A stretch of DNA of 64,000 nucleotides from Melanopsichium pennsylvanicum (taxonomy: Eukaryota; Basidiomycota; Ustilaginomycetes; Ustilaginales), in assembly GCA_900208305.1 (NCBI GenBank), contig OAPG01000018.1, positions 310,001 through 374,000 of the forward strand. Direction: 5' to 3'. Made by a program: the position numbers and the translations under genes. The notes beneath the pieces are model-generated. The model made no database searches, was not told the origin of the DNA, and saw nothing but the letters and a program-made list of their open reading frames with translations. Below are positions 41,492 to 52,502 of the stretch, in pieces (positions within the stretch are counted from its first letter, which is position 1; each line of letters begins with the position of its first letter).

Positions 41492-43650
41492 ATCGATTCA
41501 AACAGATCGATGCCAGCAACTCTTCCATCGGCGCACTCCTCTTTCCCGACGAAGAGGTAGTCAGTCTTCAAGATAGCATCGGGCTATACGACGGCAAGGA
41601 AAAGGCCCTCCACCAAAACAATGGTACCGTATACCTCACATCACATCGTCTCTTGTACGTCGACGATCTCCAGCCACATCGATACTCTTGCAGTTTGCTT
41701 CTTTCCCTCGTCAAACAGAGCGAGTACTATGCCGGTTTCCTCAAGAGTAGCCCAAAGATCACTCTTACTCTCGCCAAGCTCGAATCAAGCGATGATGAAC
41801 CAGATGCAGATGCAGATGCAGATGCAGATGCAGATGCACATACGGATGCACATACACACCAATCACAACACCAAGCCAAACGCCCGAGCCACTTGTCCTT
41901 AACCTCAGATACCTTGTTGAGCAAGACGCCAAGCAGGGATTGGAGAGTGGGAGTTTCAGCAGCCGACTCGGCGCCATCTGACGCCTCCGCTTCAAATTGG
42001 GTCTGCGCCATCTGCGGCTTCAGCAACGCTTCCAGTAGATCAAGCTGCGAGCTATGTGGCGTGGTAAAGGAACCTGTTCGACCAACCCCCAACAGAACTG
42101 CGCTACCTCAAACCGCACATACATCTCAACCTACTCGCCTCGATCTCTTGTCCAGCCCCACCAAGCAGCCGTCAATATTGAAGCCCACCCAAATTGCAGA
42201 GGCTTCCTCTCAAACGAACAAGTCAGATGGAATAGCATGCGAGCTCTGCACGTTCCTCAATCACCCTTCGATGAACAAGTGTGAAATGTGCGGTTCCAAT
42301 CTCGGCCGCAGCTCGCAGCAACAACACACTTCCGCCGCTGCCTCAACTACCTCACTAGCCACTCCCAGCACATCGGCGCGCAAGAGCGTTGAAGCAGATG
42401 CACTTTCGCTTCGCACAAGTACCGCCACTAGCAGATCCTCAACTCCAGCCTCAGCTTCACTTGCCCCAACCACCGACTCGGTCAAGCTCAGCTTCCGTAA
42501 AGGGGGGGATAAAGCATTCTACAACCTTCTCAAGTCGACTCTCACAGCTAAAGCCTGGTCGAGCAGTGTCACCAACGCATCCACCGGCTCGATCACCAGC
42601 GATAGTCGAGCAGTGCGTGTCTCGGCAGGCACGGTGGATCTCGATGGTCGCTCAGCAGCATTGAAGCGAGTCGGAATCGACGGTATTCTCTCGTCGGTCG
42701 ACTCGACAAGTCGAGCTCAGAATGACGATATGCAAGGCGCGCTTAAAGACCTAGAGGCGCTCATGAAAAAGGCAAAGCAGATGGTCGAATTCGCCGAAGC
42801 ACTCAATGCCAAGCTTACCAAGCAGGAACAAGCCGCTGCGGCTGCAAGGGAGGCAGGCTTGCCAGAAATTGCCATGCAGCCCGATCAGGAGGCTGCCACT
42901 CTGATCCGCTCTTCTCTCGTCCGGCTGGGTCTACCAGCTCCTGCCGTCACAGAGGATATGGCCAAGGATCATGAAGAGTATCATCGAGAGCTTGCGCGCG
43001 AGCTCGCGGGTCTATTGCTGGGTAATCCTTCAGCCGGTCAGAAACAAGGCCTGATGGGCGCAGGCAAAATTGCCGCCAAAGGCAGGCTTAAAGAGTCCTT
43101 GTCCATGGTATCCGATGAGGACTTGGAGGGCAGAGGCCTGGTTGGACTTGACGAAGTGTGGTGTGTCTGGAATAGAGCTCGTGGAGTGGCACTCATACCT
43201 CCACAGGCATTGCGCTCAGCAGCAGCATTCTTGCCGGACATTACCTCGCCCTCTGTCCGTATCAAGACTTTTAGGTCAGGCCTGTCCGTCCTTCATACTC
43301 CACGATACAGTGACGACGCATTTGCCTCACGTATCCTCCACTTCCTGGACGCACACGAATGGGACCACAAGATGCAGCGCATCGAACAGGCTCAATCACT
43401 TCGAATCTCGCAAGGCTCCTCTGCAACCACACAATCTTCAACTTCATCCCAAGAGGCGAGCTATGGCGACAATTTGTCGCCTTGGGGATCGGGAGCATCG
43501 ATACTCGAGATTGCAGGCAAGGAGGATGTGCCGATTTTGCTGATCAATGAGATGATGGAGATGATTGAAAGCACAACGGGAATGGTGGTGAGGGATGATG
43601 GCGGGCCTAATGGTACACGGTGGTTTGTGAACCACTTTTCGCCGACTTGA
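41488..43650 (+). CDS. VPS36: ESCRT-II subunit Vps36
   Basis: A single exon encodes 720 residues (ATG 41488). The split GLUE domain begins at the N-terminus (GTVYLTSHRLLYVD, 47-59) and resumes after a long insert (VKLSFRKGGDKAFYNLLKSTL, about 327-347). The insert carries two NZF zinc fingers: WVCAICGFSNASSRSSCELCG (171-191) and CELCTFLNHPSMNKCEMCGS (251-270), as in yeast Vps36. The second half is the Snf8/Vps36 winged-helix domain (GLVGLDEVWCVWNRARG, VLHTPRYSDDAFASRIL). Vps36 binds ubiquitinated cargo and phosphoinositides at endosomes in multivesicular body sorting. An Asp-Ala hexanucleotide repeat lies at about 106-117. At 720 residues it exceeds yeast (566), through disordered linkers. Confidence 0.95.
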   Translation: MNRFKQIDASNSSIGALLFPDEEVVSLQDSIGLYDGKEKALHQNNGTVYLTSHRLLYVDDLQPHRYSCSLLLSLVKQSEYYAGFLKSSPKITLTLAKLESSDDEPDADADADADADAHTDAHTHQSQHQAKRPSHLSLTSDTLLSKTPSRDWRVGVSAADSAPSDASASNWVCAICGFSNASSRSSCELCGVVKEPVRPTPNRTALPQTAHTSQPTRLDLLSSPTKQPSILKPTQIAEASSQTNKSDGIACELCTFLNHPSMNKCEMCGSNLGRSSQQQHTSAAASTTSLATPSTSARKSVEADALSLRTSTATSRSSTPASASLAPTTDSVKLSFRKGGDKAFYNLLKSTLTAKAWSSSVTNASTGSITSDSRAVRVSAGTVDLDGRSAALKRVGIDGILSSVDSTSRAQNDDMQGALKDLEALMKKAKQMVEFAEALNAKLTKQEQAAAAAREAGLPEIAMQPDQEAATLIRSSLVRLGLPAPAVTEDMAKDHEEYHRELARELAGLLLGNPSAGQKQGLMGAGKIAAKGRLKESLSMVSDEDLEGRGLVGLDEVWCVWNRARGVALIPPQALRSAAAFLPDITSPSVRIKTFRSGLSVLHTPRYSDDAFASRILHFLDAHEWDHKMQRIEQAQSLRISQGSSATTQSSTSSQEASYGDNLSPWGSGASILEIAGKEDVPILLINEMMEMIESTTGMVVRDDGGPNGTRWFVNHFSPT
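41808..41847 (+). repeat. GATGCA coding repeat in VPS36
   Basis: Tandem GATGCA hexamers encode alternating Asp-Ala in the loop between the GLUE half and the first NZF. Confidence 0.8.
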
Positions 43651-43920
43651 TTGCAAAGCATTGGTACAACTTGACTGTCCGGAGTGAATCACTTGATCTC
43701 GAGCTGCAATGGCAAGTGCACATGGAAAGCAGGCAATATAAGTGAAACAGTTCGCCACATTGGTGACCAAGCATCTTGGGCTGATCTTCTTGACCAGATT
43801 CTCGATGATGAGTTTTGCTCATTCTTCGAGCGAAAATTGCAGGAGGCTTTCATCGTCGATACCCAGAGTGCGAAGAAGATCAGATCCTCCGTCATCCAGC
43901 ATCATACCTAGAGATCGGAT

Positions 43921-44286
43921 CTAAAGCAATGTCTTCTGCTGACATGGAGCAAGAAGAGCCATGACGAAGGTCTCGAGTGTCTCCTGGCTAGGTCTGCTTG
44001 ACTCAGTCCATTCTTTCAACCACTTGAGGCAGGCGATAGCGACAACATAGCTTCGTGCCTCGGGGTATGTGGCAGTGCTCGATGACGTGTTGGTCTGAGT
44101 CGAGGCTTCTCTCACTTCAGCCCTACTACTCGCATCCTCAGCGCGCAGGTCGGCTCGCGTCTCGGGCTCTTGATTAATGTTTTGCATCTGCATAGAGAAG
44201 AGTTTGGCCCTCACATTGGCCTTCAGTCGAGCATCCTTCCTCCTGGCTTTGTTCTTGGCTTCCTTGGCTGCCTTGGCCTCTATCAA
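43921..44286 (-). CDS. Possible terminal exon of an unrecognised protein
   Basis: The frame encodes up to 121 residues starting with a Lys/Ala/Glu/Arg-rich helix (EAKAAKEAKNKARRKDARLKA), then a polar stretch and a helical end (VVAIACLKWLKEWTES). Upstream on the minus strand, CTGAC and a GATAG acceptor are compatible with an intron, so this may be the last exon of a spliced gene convergent with VPS36. No family is recognised and no clear upstream exon was found; the helix-like composition is the only support. Confidence 0.3.
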   Translation of the reverse strand: MIEAKAAKEAKNKARRKDARLKANVRAKLFSMQMQNINQEPETRADLRAEDASSRAEVREASTQTNTSSSTATYPEARSYVVAIACLKWLKEWTESSRPSQETLETFVMALLAPCQQKTLL

Positions 44287-44289
44287 TTG

Positions 44290-47122
44290 CCATACGTCAG
44301 TGTTTCAGCAAGATTCATGATGAGAGAGGACTGGGATGAGTACGATACACTAAAGTCAAAGGTAGATAGCAGCTAGGATGATGAAAAAGGTGAAGCGTAG
44401 CTCGCGCCTGAAACCAGCAAAAGTACCGTAGGAAGACTGCTGCGGAAATTTCGCAAAATCAAATGCAAAAATAAATTGTTCGGTGGCGGTGCTCTGCCAG
44501 CCAAAGGTGGCTCTTACTGGTTGAGAGTGGATTGAGCCTCGAAGCCAACTTAGCAGAACGTGCACGAACCTTAAATGAGAAGTGCTCTAGCCGTGCGCCT
44601 CGGGACAGTCGGAACCTGGATTCACCGGTTGATCACTTTCATGAAAATGATAGATGGCCGTTTATGTACATCCAATGCCGAAAAGAGGTTTGTGCGTGAA
44701 GCATGTGCTGTACAGTATGGTGTGTCGCTTGCCCTCACAAACTGCGACGCATGGTTATATTCGGCGAGAACCTAACAGAGACCGGAAACTTGCCAATTTT
44801 GCGCACTTCAGCCCATGAAGGATTTTTAGTGTCATTTTTCTAAATAAATTATCAGATTGGGGCTTGTCCTTTACTGGTTGCACCTTTGGCGATTTCTTCG
44901 GTGTGTACATCGTATAATGATCTCAGTCATGCTGTACATGCATTACAATAATGCTGATCGGGTCGGAATCCGGACCGTGAATCTCATTTGCTCAACAACT
45001 TTGACATAAAGCGACAAGCTGATGAATAATAGAGCGTTTGACCTGTGTCTAGACAACTGCGCCCCTCGCTGCGGCCTCTCGATGAACAAGAGTCTACAAA
45101 GGTCTCTCACGTAGAGAGCAAGTCGCACACGACAAGACACCAGCTCATTGTCCGGATCGGTCCGGAGTGCCGTTGTTTTCCTTGCTTGCAACTTCCGTCA
45201 AGAAACGGACCTCGATCAGGATGCTAACGGTGTTGTCTGCCCTGAGCCCATTCTGGGAAGATTGCCGGCCTGGCAGCGGGATTCTTCGCAAGAGATACAG
45301 TACTGTGACTGCGTCTGCTATAGTGAGAATTGAACCAAATTCAACGTGGGCAATCAACAGATTCGCGAATCGCATGCAGCTTTAAAGTGCTTCATTGAGC
45401 AGCACGCAAAGCCAAATGGCCTTTGTTTTCCTTGAAAGTGGAATGAGATCTGCCCGCCGATACATTTCGAAACGTTGCTACCCCACACAGGCAGGAGAGA
45501 CTTTCGGACCGATTCAACATGGCACACTTGCAACTAGACCCAAACCCCTAAGCCCTAAACCTCAGGCTAGGTTGTCGCCATTGTCACGATACGCGAGACT
45601 AATTTGCATGATCCGAGTACGTTGTCACGGGCTCTGAACCGAGAGCACGAGTCAAAGCCTAAACAAGCTCACTTCCTCCTGTTCAAAGCGATATCTGACC
45701 GAAAGGTACACGAGTCGTGAGTCGGTACAGCGATCGTTCGCAGGCGCCATTTGACATTCAGTGGCAGATGCTCTGCCAGGCCGTATTTGAAAGAAGGAGA
45801 TCTGGTACCGTAACATATCGTCATCGGCATGTCTTGGCTTCAACCTCAGTGAGAGCGTGGGTAATACTGTAGAAAGAGAGCGGATAGTGAAGCCCCGCCG
45901 CGGTCCATTGATGCCCTGGCAATGCCTTTTCGTCCCCTGCAATGCATGGCGATAACCTCTAGATTTGTTCCTGAGACTACAATACAAGAGATATTGAGCC
46001 ATTTTGTGCTGCACTATGTCCAGGTACCCTATATCCATACCCCTCTCCCGCCACACTCGAAATTAGCCGAAGCCCACATGTTTGCGGCGATGAAAAGACC
46101 GGTGACCCCGTCTCAATTCAACCCCTTATCAGGCTCTTCGCTGTTCCTTGTGCTCTGTGCCGCTACTTCACATGTGTGCATAGGGCTGAGATGGATAATG
46201 TATCGGCCTCATATCCAAGTACCACCGTGGCTTGGCCTATGGTGGAACGCATTCATACCGATTCTGAGTCTGAGCCTGACCTTGTAGCGAATGACCCACC
46301 TCATCTCGCACTTTGCGTGTAAGTTGGAGTGACTGCGGGGCTAAGCTCACCTAGTCACATGCCTGATCCGTCGGAGCGGTCGAGTCGAGCCAATTCGACC
46401 ATGCTGCGGTTCAGTGAGGGATAGCGATCCCCCTAAGAGCGTGCTTGGCAAGCGGTTCGGCCATGCTCCTGCTCGCACCAGGGCTTCACCACTATGGAGC
46501 GCACCTCCTATGTGGATTGCGGTGGAATCGCCGAGCATTCGTGTAGACCCACTCAGATGCGTGGGGCGGTGTCCCTGTGCTGTTGTCATGTGGAATGCGA
46601 GGCGCAATAGGGTGACGTGACCACGTCTCTCTGGGGTTGCAAGCGAGGGCGTTCATTGGACATTCGGGTAAAGTACTGAGAAAGAGGCGTCTTTCAAGTA
46701 CGAGCCGAAAAAGTACATATACGTACGAGGAGGATCATCTGGTCACCATCCAGCCCACAGCTTCAGAGCAACACACAAACCTATTTTCAAGCGATCCCTT
46801 TTACCACACCCTAACCTCTCTCCAAAATCATCTATCGCTGTCCGTAAAATATCTTTTTCGATCACTTCCTCTACAAAGCATTCTTCAGTTACTGTCAATC
46901 AGACTGGTCGCCTTCTCATACGATCCAAGTACCGATACCTCGACAACCGTTCAAGGTTTTTTTTTTGCCCAACTGTGCCGGACACATTGCCAAGCGGACC
47001 TGGAATCATAGCCGAAACCAACACGCTGCTTTTTCGACCACTCATTCGTTCATTTCGGATACCATCAAGGACCATCTCCACCCGTGCAAGTTGGTTTCAT
47101 TTTCCGAAACTGTCTATTCAAG
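44290..47122. other. Gene-poor region between VPS36 and the small secreted protein
   Basis: About 2.8 kb of scattered short open frames without conserved domains. At 45540-45570 there is a CCCTAA-like stretch (CCCAAACCCCTAAGCCCTAAACC) reminiscent of degenerate telomere-type repeats. No transposon ends were identified. Confidence 0.35.
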
Positions 47123-47374
47123 ATGAAGTTCCATCGCGTCATAGCTTTTCTCGTCCCACTCGTGCTCGTATTTGCACACGCTACCACCAGTGCTCCAATC
47201 CCGTACCCGAAGCCGATAGAAGATATCTATCCTACTCAATTGCCCGATTTCAACAACAATCAGACGCCCGTGTCTGGGGACTACGGAGCCTTCCAGTCAT
47301 TGCTCGCTAGCGGGTTCGCCGTCGACATTAATGACAACTCTGCTATGACCGGCAAAAAATCCAAGAAGAATTGA
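47123..47374 (+). CDS. Small secreted protein
   Basis: The frame from ATG 47123 encodes 83 residues. A strong signal peptide (MKFHRVIAFLVPLVLVFAHATTS) is followed by a mature part of about 60 residues beginning APIPYPKPIED and ending KKSKKN. The mature protein has no cysteine and no recognised domain; PIPYPKP is Pro-rich. Size, secretion signal and gene-poor surroundings fit a candidate effector of a plant-associated fungus, but nothing shows this directly. It could also be a chance frame, though the signal peptide is convincing. Confidence 0.5.
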   Translation: MKFHRVIAFLVPLVLVFAHATTSAPIPYPKPIEDIYPTQLPDFNNNQTPVSGDYGAFQSLLASGFAVDINDNSAMTGKKSKKN

Positions 47375-49145
47375 TGCGTACCATACCGCTGCAGTCCATA
47401 AGAGGTGGGCGGGCCCAAGTTGCAAAAACTCAAGGACTCTACTCTGCATGTCATGCAAAATCACTTTGTGGTCCTCGTCTGCCCGAGATTGGATTCAGCC
47501 GAAATTCGACATTTCCACTTAATCATGCATGTTGATCCAGTGTTTCAGCATAACGCAGTTTGTAGGCCGATGGATTCGAAGGAGGATTCCGGTTACTCAT
47601 GATCCCTCAGACTAGCAATAATCATATCGACATTTCTTTGTATGATAATGATGAAAAAAGTCTCCAAATACGAATTCTGATGACAAAACGTTCCATGAAC
47701 ACAACGTGATTCAATGAGCTTGAAGTGGAATGAAAGCACAGACATGCTCTCGCCCGTCAACCACGGCCTCAAGATCCTTGCCTTCGAATTCGTCTGCTCC
47801 TCGTCTCCTTCTCCGTGCTCCTTGAAGAAAACGGAATCGAGCACGACAAAGTCAGCGCTTATGCCCTTCTCCGATGTCACCGTCCACTTTTCTGCCTTGC
47901 ACCTATGCGCAGCACAGTATGCGGCAGCAGCAACTGCCATTGCAAGCGGCAATGCGAACTACGGCGTTATCCTTCTCTCCATCTCCGGCTCCCTTCCTGA
48001 CCGTCTCGTCACAGCAGTGTAGGACTCGGCAAGATCCAGGGGTGTGCAATCGGAGCGTGAGCGTGATCGGCGCGACTGACTCAACAAACTCGCGAAATTC
48101 CCCTATGCGGGGGCTCCTGGTGCCCACAAATTCCGAGCAGCTACGTATTTGTTGCCATTCTATCTTTAATGGCCAGAGCGAGCATGTTTTAGAAAACGAT
48201 CGTAGATATGTTCCGAGGGTGATGAACGTGTACAGCGCTGTTGGCGCGGCTGGCGCAGCACTGGTGGACCATTATCTGCATCTTGACTAGCGTCTTGCAC
48301 ACGACACGAGCTCACGCTACGGTTCAACTGGAAACAAAGCTCAGATTAGAGCTACCTAAGCCACAAGAGACCTCAGAGACCAAGCGGAAGTCACACCTCA
48401 AAGAAATGAGTAGGCTCGTCAAGAAGCAGAGGGTTGACAGAGCAGGACGCTCATGCACAGGGTGCAGCATCTATGGAAGCTCGTTTGGCACCACTTCGGC
48501 ATATGAGGAAATCTAAGCTTTGCCGTCTTTGCCGGCGTCGATACAGCCAATGATGGATGACGGCTAGCGCCAGCAAGCGCGGCTAGTTTTCGTGACCATC
48601 TTGTGCCCTGTTAGAGTGAAGTGGCTGAATTCTACACATAATTACCCGGTCTAACAAAGTCAATTCCAGCAAAAAAATATTCGAGCGGAGCTATGCACCA
48701 TGTTGAAAGAGTTGCATGGCCACACAGCTCCGAGAGCAGCAAAAAAAGTGCACTCTCTACTCTTGAATTTCTAGGATAGGAGACCAGTCTCCATGGGACA
48801 CACAACTACCGAGCTGCACAGCCCCACCAAAAGTGAGCTTATGTCCCTTGTCTCTTGGTGAAATGGTAATTTACTGTAAATCACATTTCGTACTCTAAAA
48901 CTGACGGTACTCTGTACTGTGACCCCTGACTTTCACCAACACACTTTCCTTATCTTCTAGGTCAATCACTGTCCTCCCTCCCACCATCAAGAAAACGCCA
49001 CAGAGTCAAGCAACTGCTCTCGATACAGTCACCCACGCCAGGTAGTGGTCCCTGCGCCGGCTGCAGCATTGACATAGCCAGAGCCATTTGTCAACGCTCA
49101 TCACATCCCTCTGCACACGACCAAGCCAGCAAAGTTGAGCCCAAT
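47375..49145. other. Gene-poor stretch upstream of the tetraspan gene
   Basis: Several overlapping 90-140-codon frames on both strands at 47.6-48.3 kb show no domain and look fortuitous. TTTACTGTAAA at 48870 lies about 275 bp before the next start codon. Confidence 0.35.
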
Positions 49146-50279
49146 ATGCCGGCTCGAGACGAACAAGTGCCAGAGCTCTCCTACCTTCCTGCTTACTCGC
49201 AGACCAGACCTCCTCCTCCATCAGGTCCACCCCCCGCCTACGCAAATGTCATCGGCAAGGTCTATCCGTACTCGCTGCGACCTGTGTTGCTCGTCACCAC
49301 CTTCTGCACCTTCCTCTACCTCTTGCTTATTTCGATCTCCAATTTTAAAGACATTGGCGCATCCGGAAACACTGCAACCATGAACCTCTTTGACATTCTC
49401 ACAGGTGCACTTCTCATGGTTGTTGGTGTTGTAGAAATCGCAGGGTTCTGGGGTGCGCTCAAGGCCAACGTCAAGATCGCCACTCTGTACTCCAAACTCA
49501 CCATCCCCGGATTTGCACTGGTCATCGCATGCGAGGTCCTTAGTATCGCAGGACAATACGTGTTCAAGAAACAATCCATCAATGCCTGCATTGCGACAAA
49601 CACGGGTCGAGTCGCTCCTTCATCGGGCTTTGGTTGGTTGGGTGAGGGCAGCAGCAACACGGTCATGTCAGCTACAGATGCGGAAAATTACTGCAATGCC
49701 TCGTGGAAGTACGACTCGACATGGGAGATCGTCTGGTTCGTGGTCACCATTTTGTTGGGTGTGCCATTCGTCATGTTCAGCTTCGCCTTCGTACGTCAGC
49801 TCAATGATCCTACTTCTGTTCGAGTTCGCAACACCAGCGGGGGCTGGTGGAACCGCCGCAACAATCGGCAACCTCCCAGCGCACAATACGTCAATCAATA
49901 CAGCGGGGGACCCTACGATCCTCAATCGGCAGCACAAGCTTATTCATACCCTCCTGCTCCGTACGGCGCTGGCGCATATGCTCCTCCCACTGGTCCACCG
50001 CCTGGTCCTTGCAGCGCAGACGGCCACCGCGACCTGCCAGGGTACGAGCGTGGTGATATGCAGGGCGACTTTGACGACGATCACAAGAGTCCAACCATGA
50101 GTCCCACTGGGTCTGGCTACAGTGGCAACGGTCGGCCAAGTACGAGCGCGGATCGCGATGCAAGGCAGAACGATGCGGCCAAGGATTCGCAAGTTACGAT
50201 TAGGTTAGATGACGATGTGGACGCAAAGGCCAAGGCTTTCGCCAGGCACTCTGATGACGATGACACGCCGAGGATCTAA
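49146..50279 (+). CDS. Four-helix (tetraspan) membrane protein
   Basis: A single exon encodes 377 residues. A cytosolic Pro-rich N-terminus (YSQTRPPPPSGPPPAYANV) is followed by four hydrophobic segments near 44-65, 78-101, 117-141 and 195-220. The large loop between segments 3 and 4 contains INACIATNT and AENYCNASW. The C-terminal tail is long, hydrophilic and Pro/Tyr/Gly-rich (PPTGPPPGP), then acidic. The topology is tetraspan or MARVEL-like, but the CCG motif of true tetraspanins is missing. The PPxY-like PPPAYA and rich tail could bind SH3 or WW proteins (inference). No specific function is assigned. Confidence 0.8.
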   Translation: MPARDEQVPELSYLPAYSQTRPPPPSGPPPAYANVIGKVYPYSLRPVLLVTTFCTFLYLLLISISNFKDIGASGNTATMNLFDILTGALLMVVGVVEIAGFWGALKANVKIATLYSKLTIPGFALVIACEVLSIAGQYVFKKQSINACIATNTGRVAPSSGFGWLGEGSSNTVMSATDAENYCNASWKYDSTWEIVWFVVTILLGVPFVMFSFAFVRQLNDPTSVRVRNTSGGWWNRRNNRQPPSAQYVNQYSGGPYDPQSAAQAYSYPPAPYGAGAYAPPTGPPPGPCSADGHRDLPGYERGDMQGDFDDDHKSPTMSPTGSGYSGNGRPSTSADRDARQNDAAKDSQVTIRLDDDVDAKAKAFARHSDDDDTPRI

Positions 50280-50845
50280 GATGTTGTCACTCTACTGCAG
50301 AGCTTAACGAAGATTGATTATGGCTCACGACAGACGAGCTGCCGAACCTTTTGTGGATGGTCGACGTTTCTCACTTTTATCCCTTTTCCCTCTGATTCTT
50401 CATGGTTAATCCTGAACTGTATTGTGCATTCCCAGCGTTACCGTATTTGCATGTTTTCGTCCCTGTAGTCTCAGTGTTGCACGCTCAATCTAACGATCCA
50501 AACTATCCAAATCATTGTGCTTGCATGGCATGAGAGAGGTAGCGATGCAGATGGCATCCGTGTACAAGTCATGGCATGTACTGTAAATTATGAGAAAGGA
50601 ACTCGCGCAACAGTCACACGGACCATGTCCAGTTGGAGGAACCTCAGCCTCTAAAAATAAAGGCTGTTCAGGGTTCGCGAGAAATTCCATGCACGGTCAC
50701 CTTTCCAAGTCACAGCTCCACCGATTATAGATTTGGTAAGACTTACCTCGACTTTCCACCCGCTTCGAATACTCTCCCCTCCCTTCGTCTTTGCGTCCTG
50801 GAACAAGCTCATCTCACCCACTGTACCATCAAGGCTCATTTGTCG
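50280..50845. promoter_or_regulatory. Tetraspan 3' region and PNP oxidase promoter
   Basis: About 570 bp without a gene; TACTGTAAATTA occurs at 50579. Confidence 0.4.
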
Positions 50846-51739
50846 ATGCTCTCCATCGTCTTCCAAAGAGCACTTCGACCATCAACACGCCTCTTGGCTT
50901 CTTCCACACAGTTCATCTTCCCACGCAACTTGGGCGTCTCTGCTTCAGTCTACCACCCATCACCCACATCACCCAAAATGGACGCGCAAGTCAAGTCGAC
51001 CGATGCAGCTAAAACCGCAATCACGTCACACAATCAGTACAAGACGGACGGACTGGAACGCGATCAACTCTCCGCTTCACCCATTGTTCAATTCAACAAC
51101 TGGTTCAAACATGCATCCGAGAATGGCGTACCGGAACCCGAAGCTATGACCATCTCCACTGTTGCGCTTGACAAGACCGCTGGTATTGCACGCCCTTCAT
51201 CTCGAGTAGTGCTTCTTAAACAGGTTGATCCACAAGGATTTTTGTTCTTTAGCAATTACACTTCGCGAAAAGGAAAAGAATTGGAGAGCAACCCTTATGC
51301 GTCTTTGGCTTTTTACTGGAAGGAACTCTCTCGCTCCATCCGAGTATGTGGCAGGGTAGAAAAGTTGACTAGTGAACAAAGTAAAGAATACTACGACTCA
51401 AGACCGCTGGGTAGCAGAATCGGAGCTTGGGCAAGCCCTCAATCAAGCACAATCGGTTCGAGGAAGGAGCTCGAGCAAAAAGTCAAGAATGTGGAATCCA
51501 AATTTGGCGTACCCTTTGCAGCAGGATTGGAAGAAGGGAACAAGTTTCAAGGCGATGAAAAGGCGGTGGATGTGCCGTTGCCAGATTTTTGGGGTGGATA
51601 CAGAATCGTACCCGATGAGGTCGAGTTTTGGTGTGGAAGGCCGAACAGGCTACACGACAGGTTTAGATACACTAGAAGTTTGGATTCTGGCGTACCTGCC
51701 AACGAGGACAAGTGGACAATCGACAGATTGGCTCCTTGA
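50846..51739 (+). CDS. PDX3: Pyridoxamine 5'-phosphate oxidase
   Basis: A single exon encodes 297 residues from ATG 50846. The first 44 residues (MLSIVFQRALRPSTRLLASS) are basic and Ser-rich like a mitochondrial presequence. A second in-frame ATG at 50978 (MDAQVKSTDA) would give a 253-residue cytosolic form. The FMN-binding split-barrel has PEAMTISTVALD, PSSRVVLLKQVDPQGFLFFSNYTSRKGKEL, ASLAFYWKELSRSIRVCGRVEKL, RPLGSRIGAWASPQSS and the terminal VEFWCGRPNRLHDRFRY. The enzyme oxidises pyridoxine or pyridoxamine 5'-phosphate to pyridoxal 5'-phosphate. Dual targeting from two starts is inference. Confidence 0.95.
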   Translation: MLSIVFQRALRPSTRLLASSTQFIFPRNLGVSASVYHPSPTSPKMDAQVKSTDAAKTAITSHNQYKTDGLERDQLSASPIVQFNNWFKHASENGVPEPEAMTISTVALDKTAGIARPSSRVVLLKQVDPQGFLFFSNYTSRKGKELESNPYASLAFYWKELSRSIRVCGRVEKLTSEQSKEYYDSRPLGSRIGAWASPQSSTIGSRKELEQKVKNVESKFGVPFAAGLEEGNKFQGDEKAVDVPLPDFWGGYRIVPDEVEFWCGRPNRLHDRFRYTRSLDSGVPANEDKWTIDRLAP

Positions 51740-51872
51740 CGCTAGAAAACCTGCATTAAAGTTGTTTGCCTGTACACAAATGCAATTCTTATTCTTTGCG
51801 ATACAGTTTGATATACGTGATCTGTGTGCATATGTTGATATTGCAAGGCGAGACTACATGAAGCATCAATTC

Positions 51873-52502
51873 TTAGGACTGCGAGACCTTGCCGACAATG
51901 TTGTATCTTTTAATGTAGTACGAATGCTATTTCGAAACAGCATGATGCAAGAGAGTAGAGAAGTTAGTGTGACTGCACTTCCGTAACTCCAGTATTTCTG
52001 TCAAAAGGACTTACCCAGTCGTCAAGAACCTTCATCTGCTTGTCGTCGAGCGTGCTGTAATCCGAAACGGCATCTTCGGGCTTGAGCGAGGACATTCCCA
52101 AGCCGCGCGAGCCATCTTTTCCAGCAAAGATGTGATAGCCCTTGCCAGGTGCTGCAGTCGTATACAATGGTGTATAAAGAAAGAACCAGGGAACAAGAAG
52201 TCAGTGTGACAGGCTGGCGATTAAGATCAGAAAGCGTGAACGACTTACCGTACATCTCGCGCTTAGGAGAGACATCGAAAACATAGCCCTTGACAGCTAC
52301 ATAGACAGGTTTGGACTCGTCGGTACCGTTGTACTGCTTGAGCTCTTCGACCGAAATGGGATCGTCCTTGGGTGGGCTGTTGCGATCAGCACGGTGGGAA
52401 GTACACAGTCAGCCATCACCTCGCTCACTGTGACCCATTTTGATTTGAAACAAGCGTACCGAAATGAACTTACTGTGTGGGCTTTGTTGTAGGCTCCATC
52501 AT
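51873..52502 (-). CDS. Soluble cytochrome b5-like (MAPR/Dap1-type) heme-binding protein
   Basis: Four exons, 52502-52474, 52376-52249, 52151-52015 and 51926-51873, encode 115 residues with all phases consistent. The joined protein runs MMEPTTKPTHPPKDDPISVE, ELKQYNGTDESKPVYVAVKGYVFDVS, KREMYAPGKGYHIFAGKD, SRGLGMSSLKPED, VLDDWHSYYIKRYNIVGKV. These are the landmarks of the MAPR branch of cytochrome b5 domains (Dap1, PGRMC1), with Tyr in GYHIFAGKD as the likely heme ligand. There is no N-terminal membrane anchor, so it is probably soluble. Dap1 proteins support cytochrome P450 steps in sterol synthesis; this smaller relative may do likewise. The usual EMYG is EMYA here. Confidence 0.9.

Noticed and set aside
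45535..45575. CCCTAA-like stretch as an interstitial telomere
   Set aside because: Only about two imperfect units are present, too few to distinguish from chance.
47593..48290. Overlapping 90-140-codon frames on both strands
   Set aside because: None contains a domain or consistent splice pattern; they contradict one another and look fortuitous.
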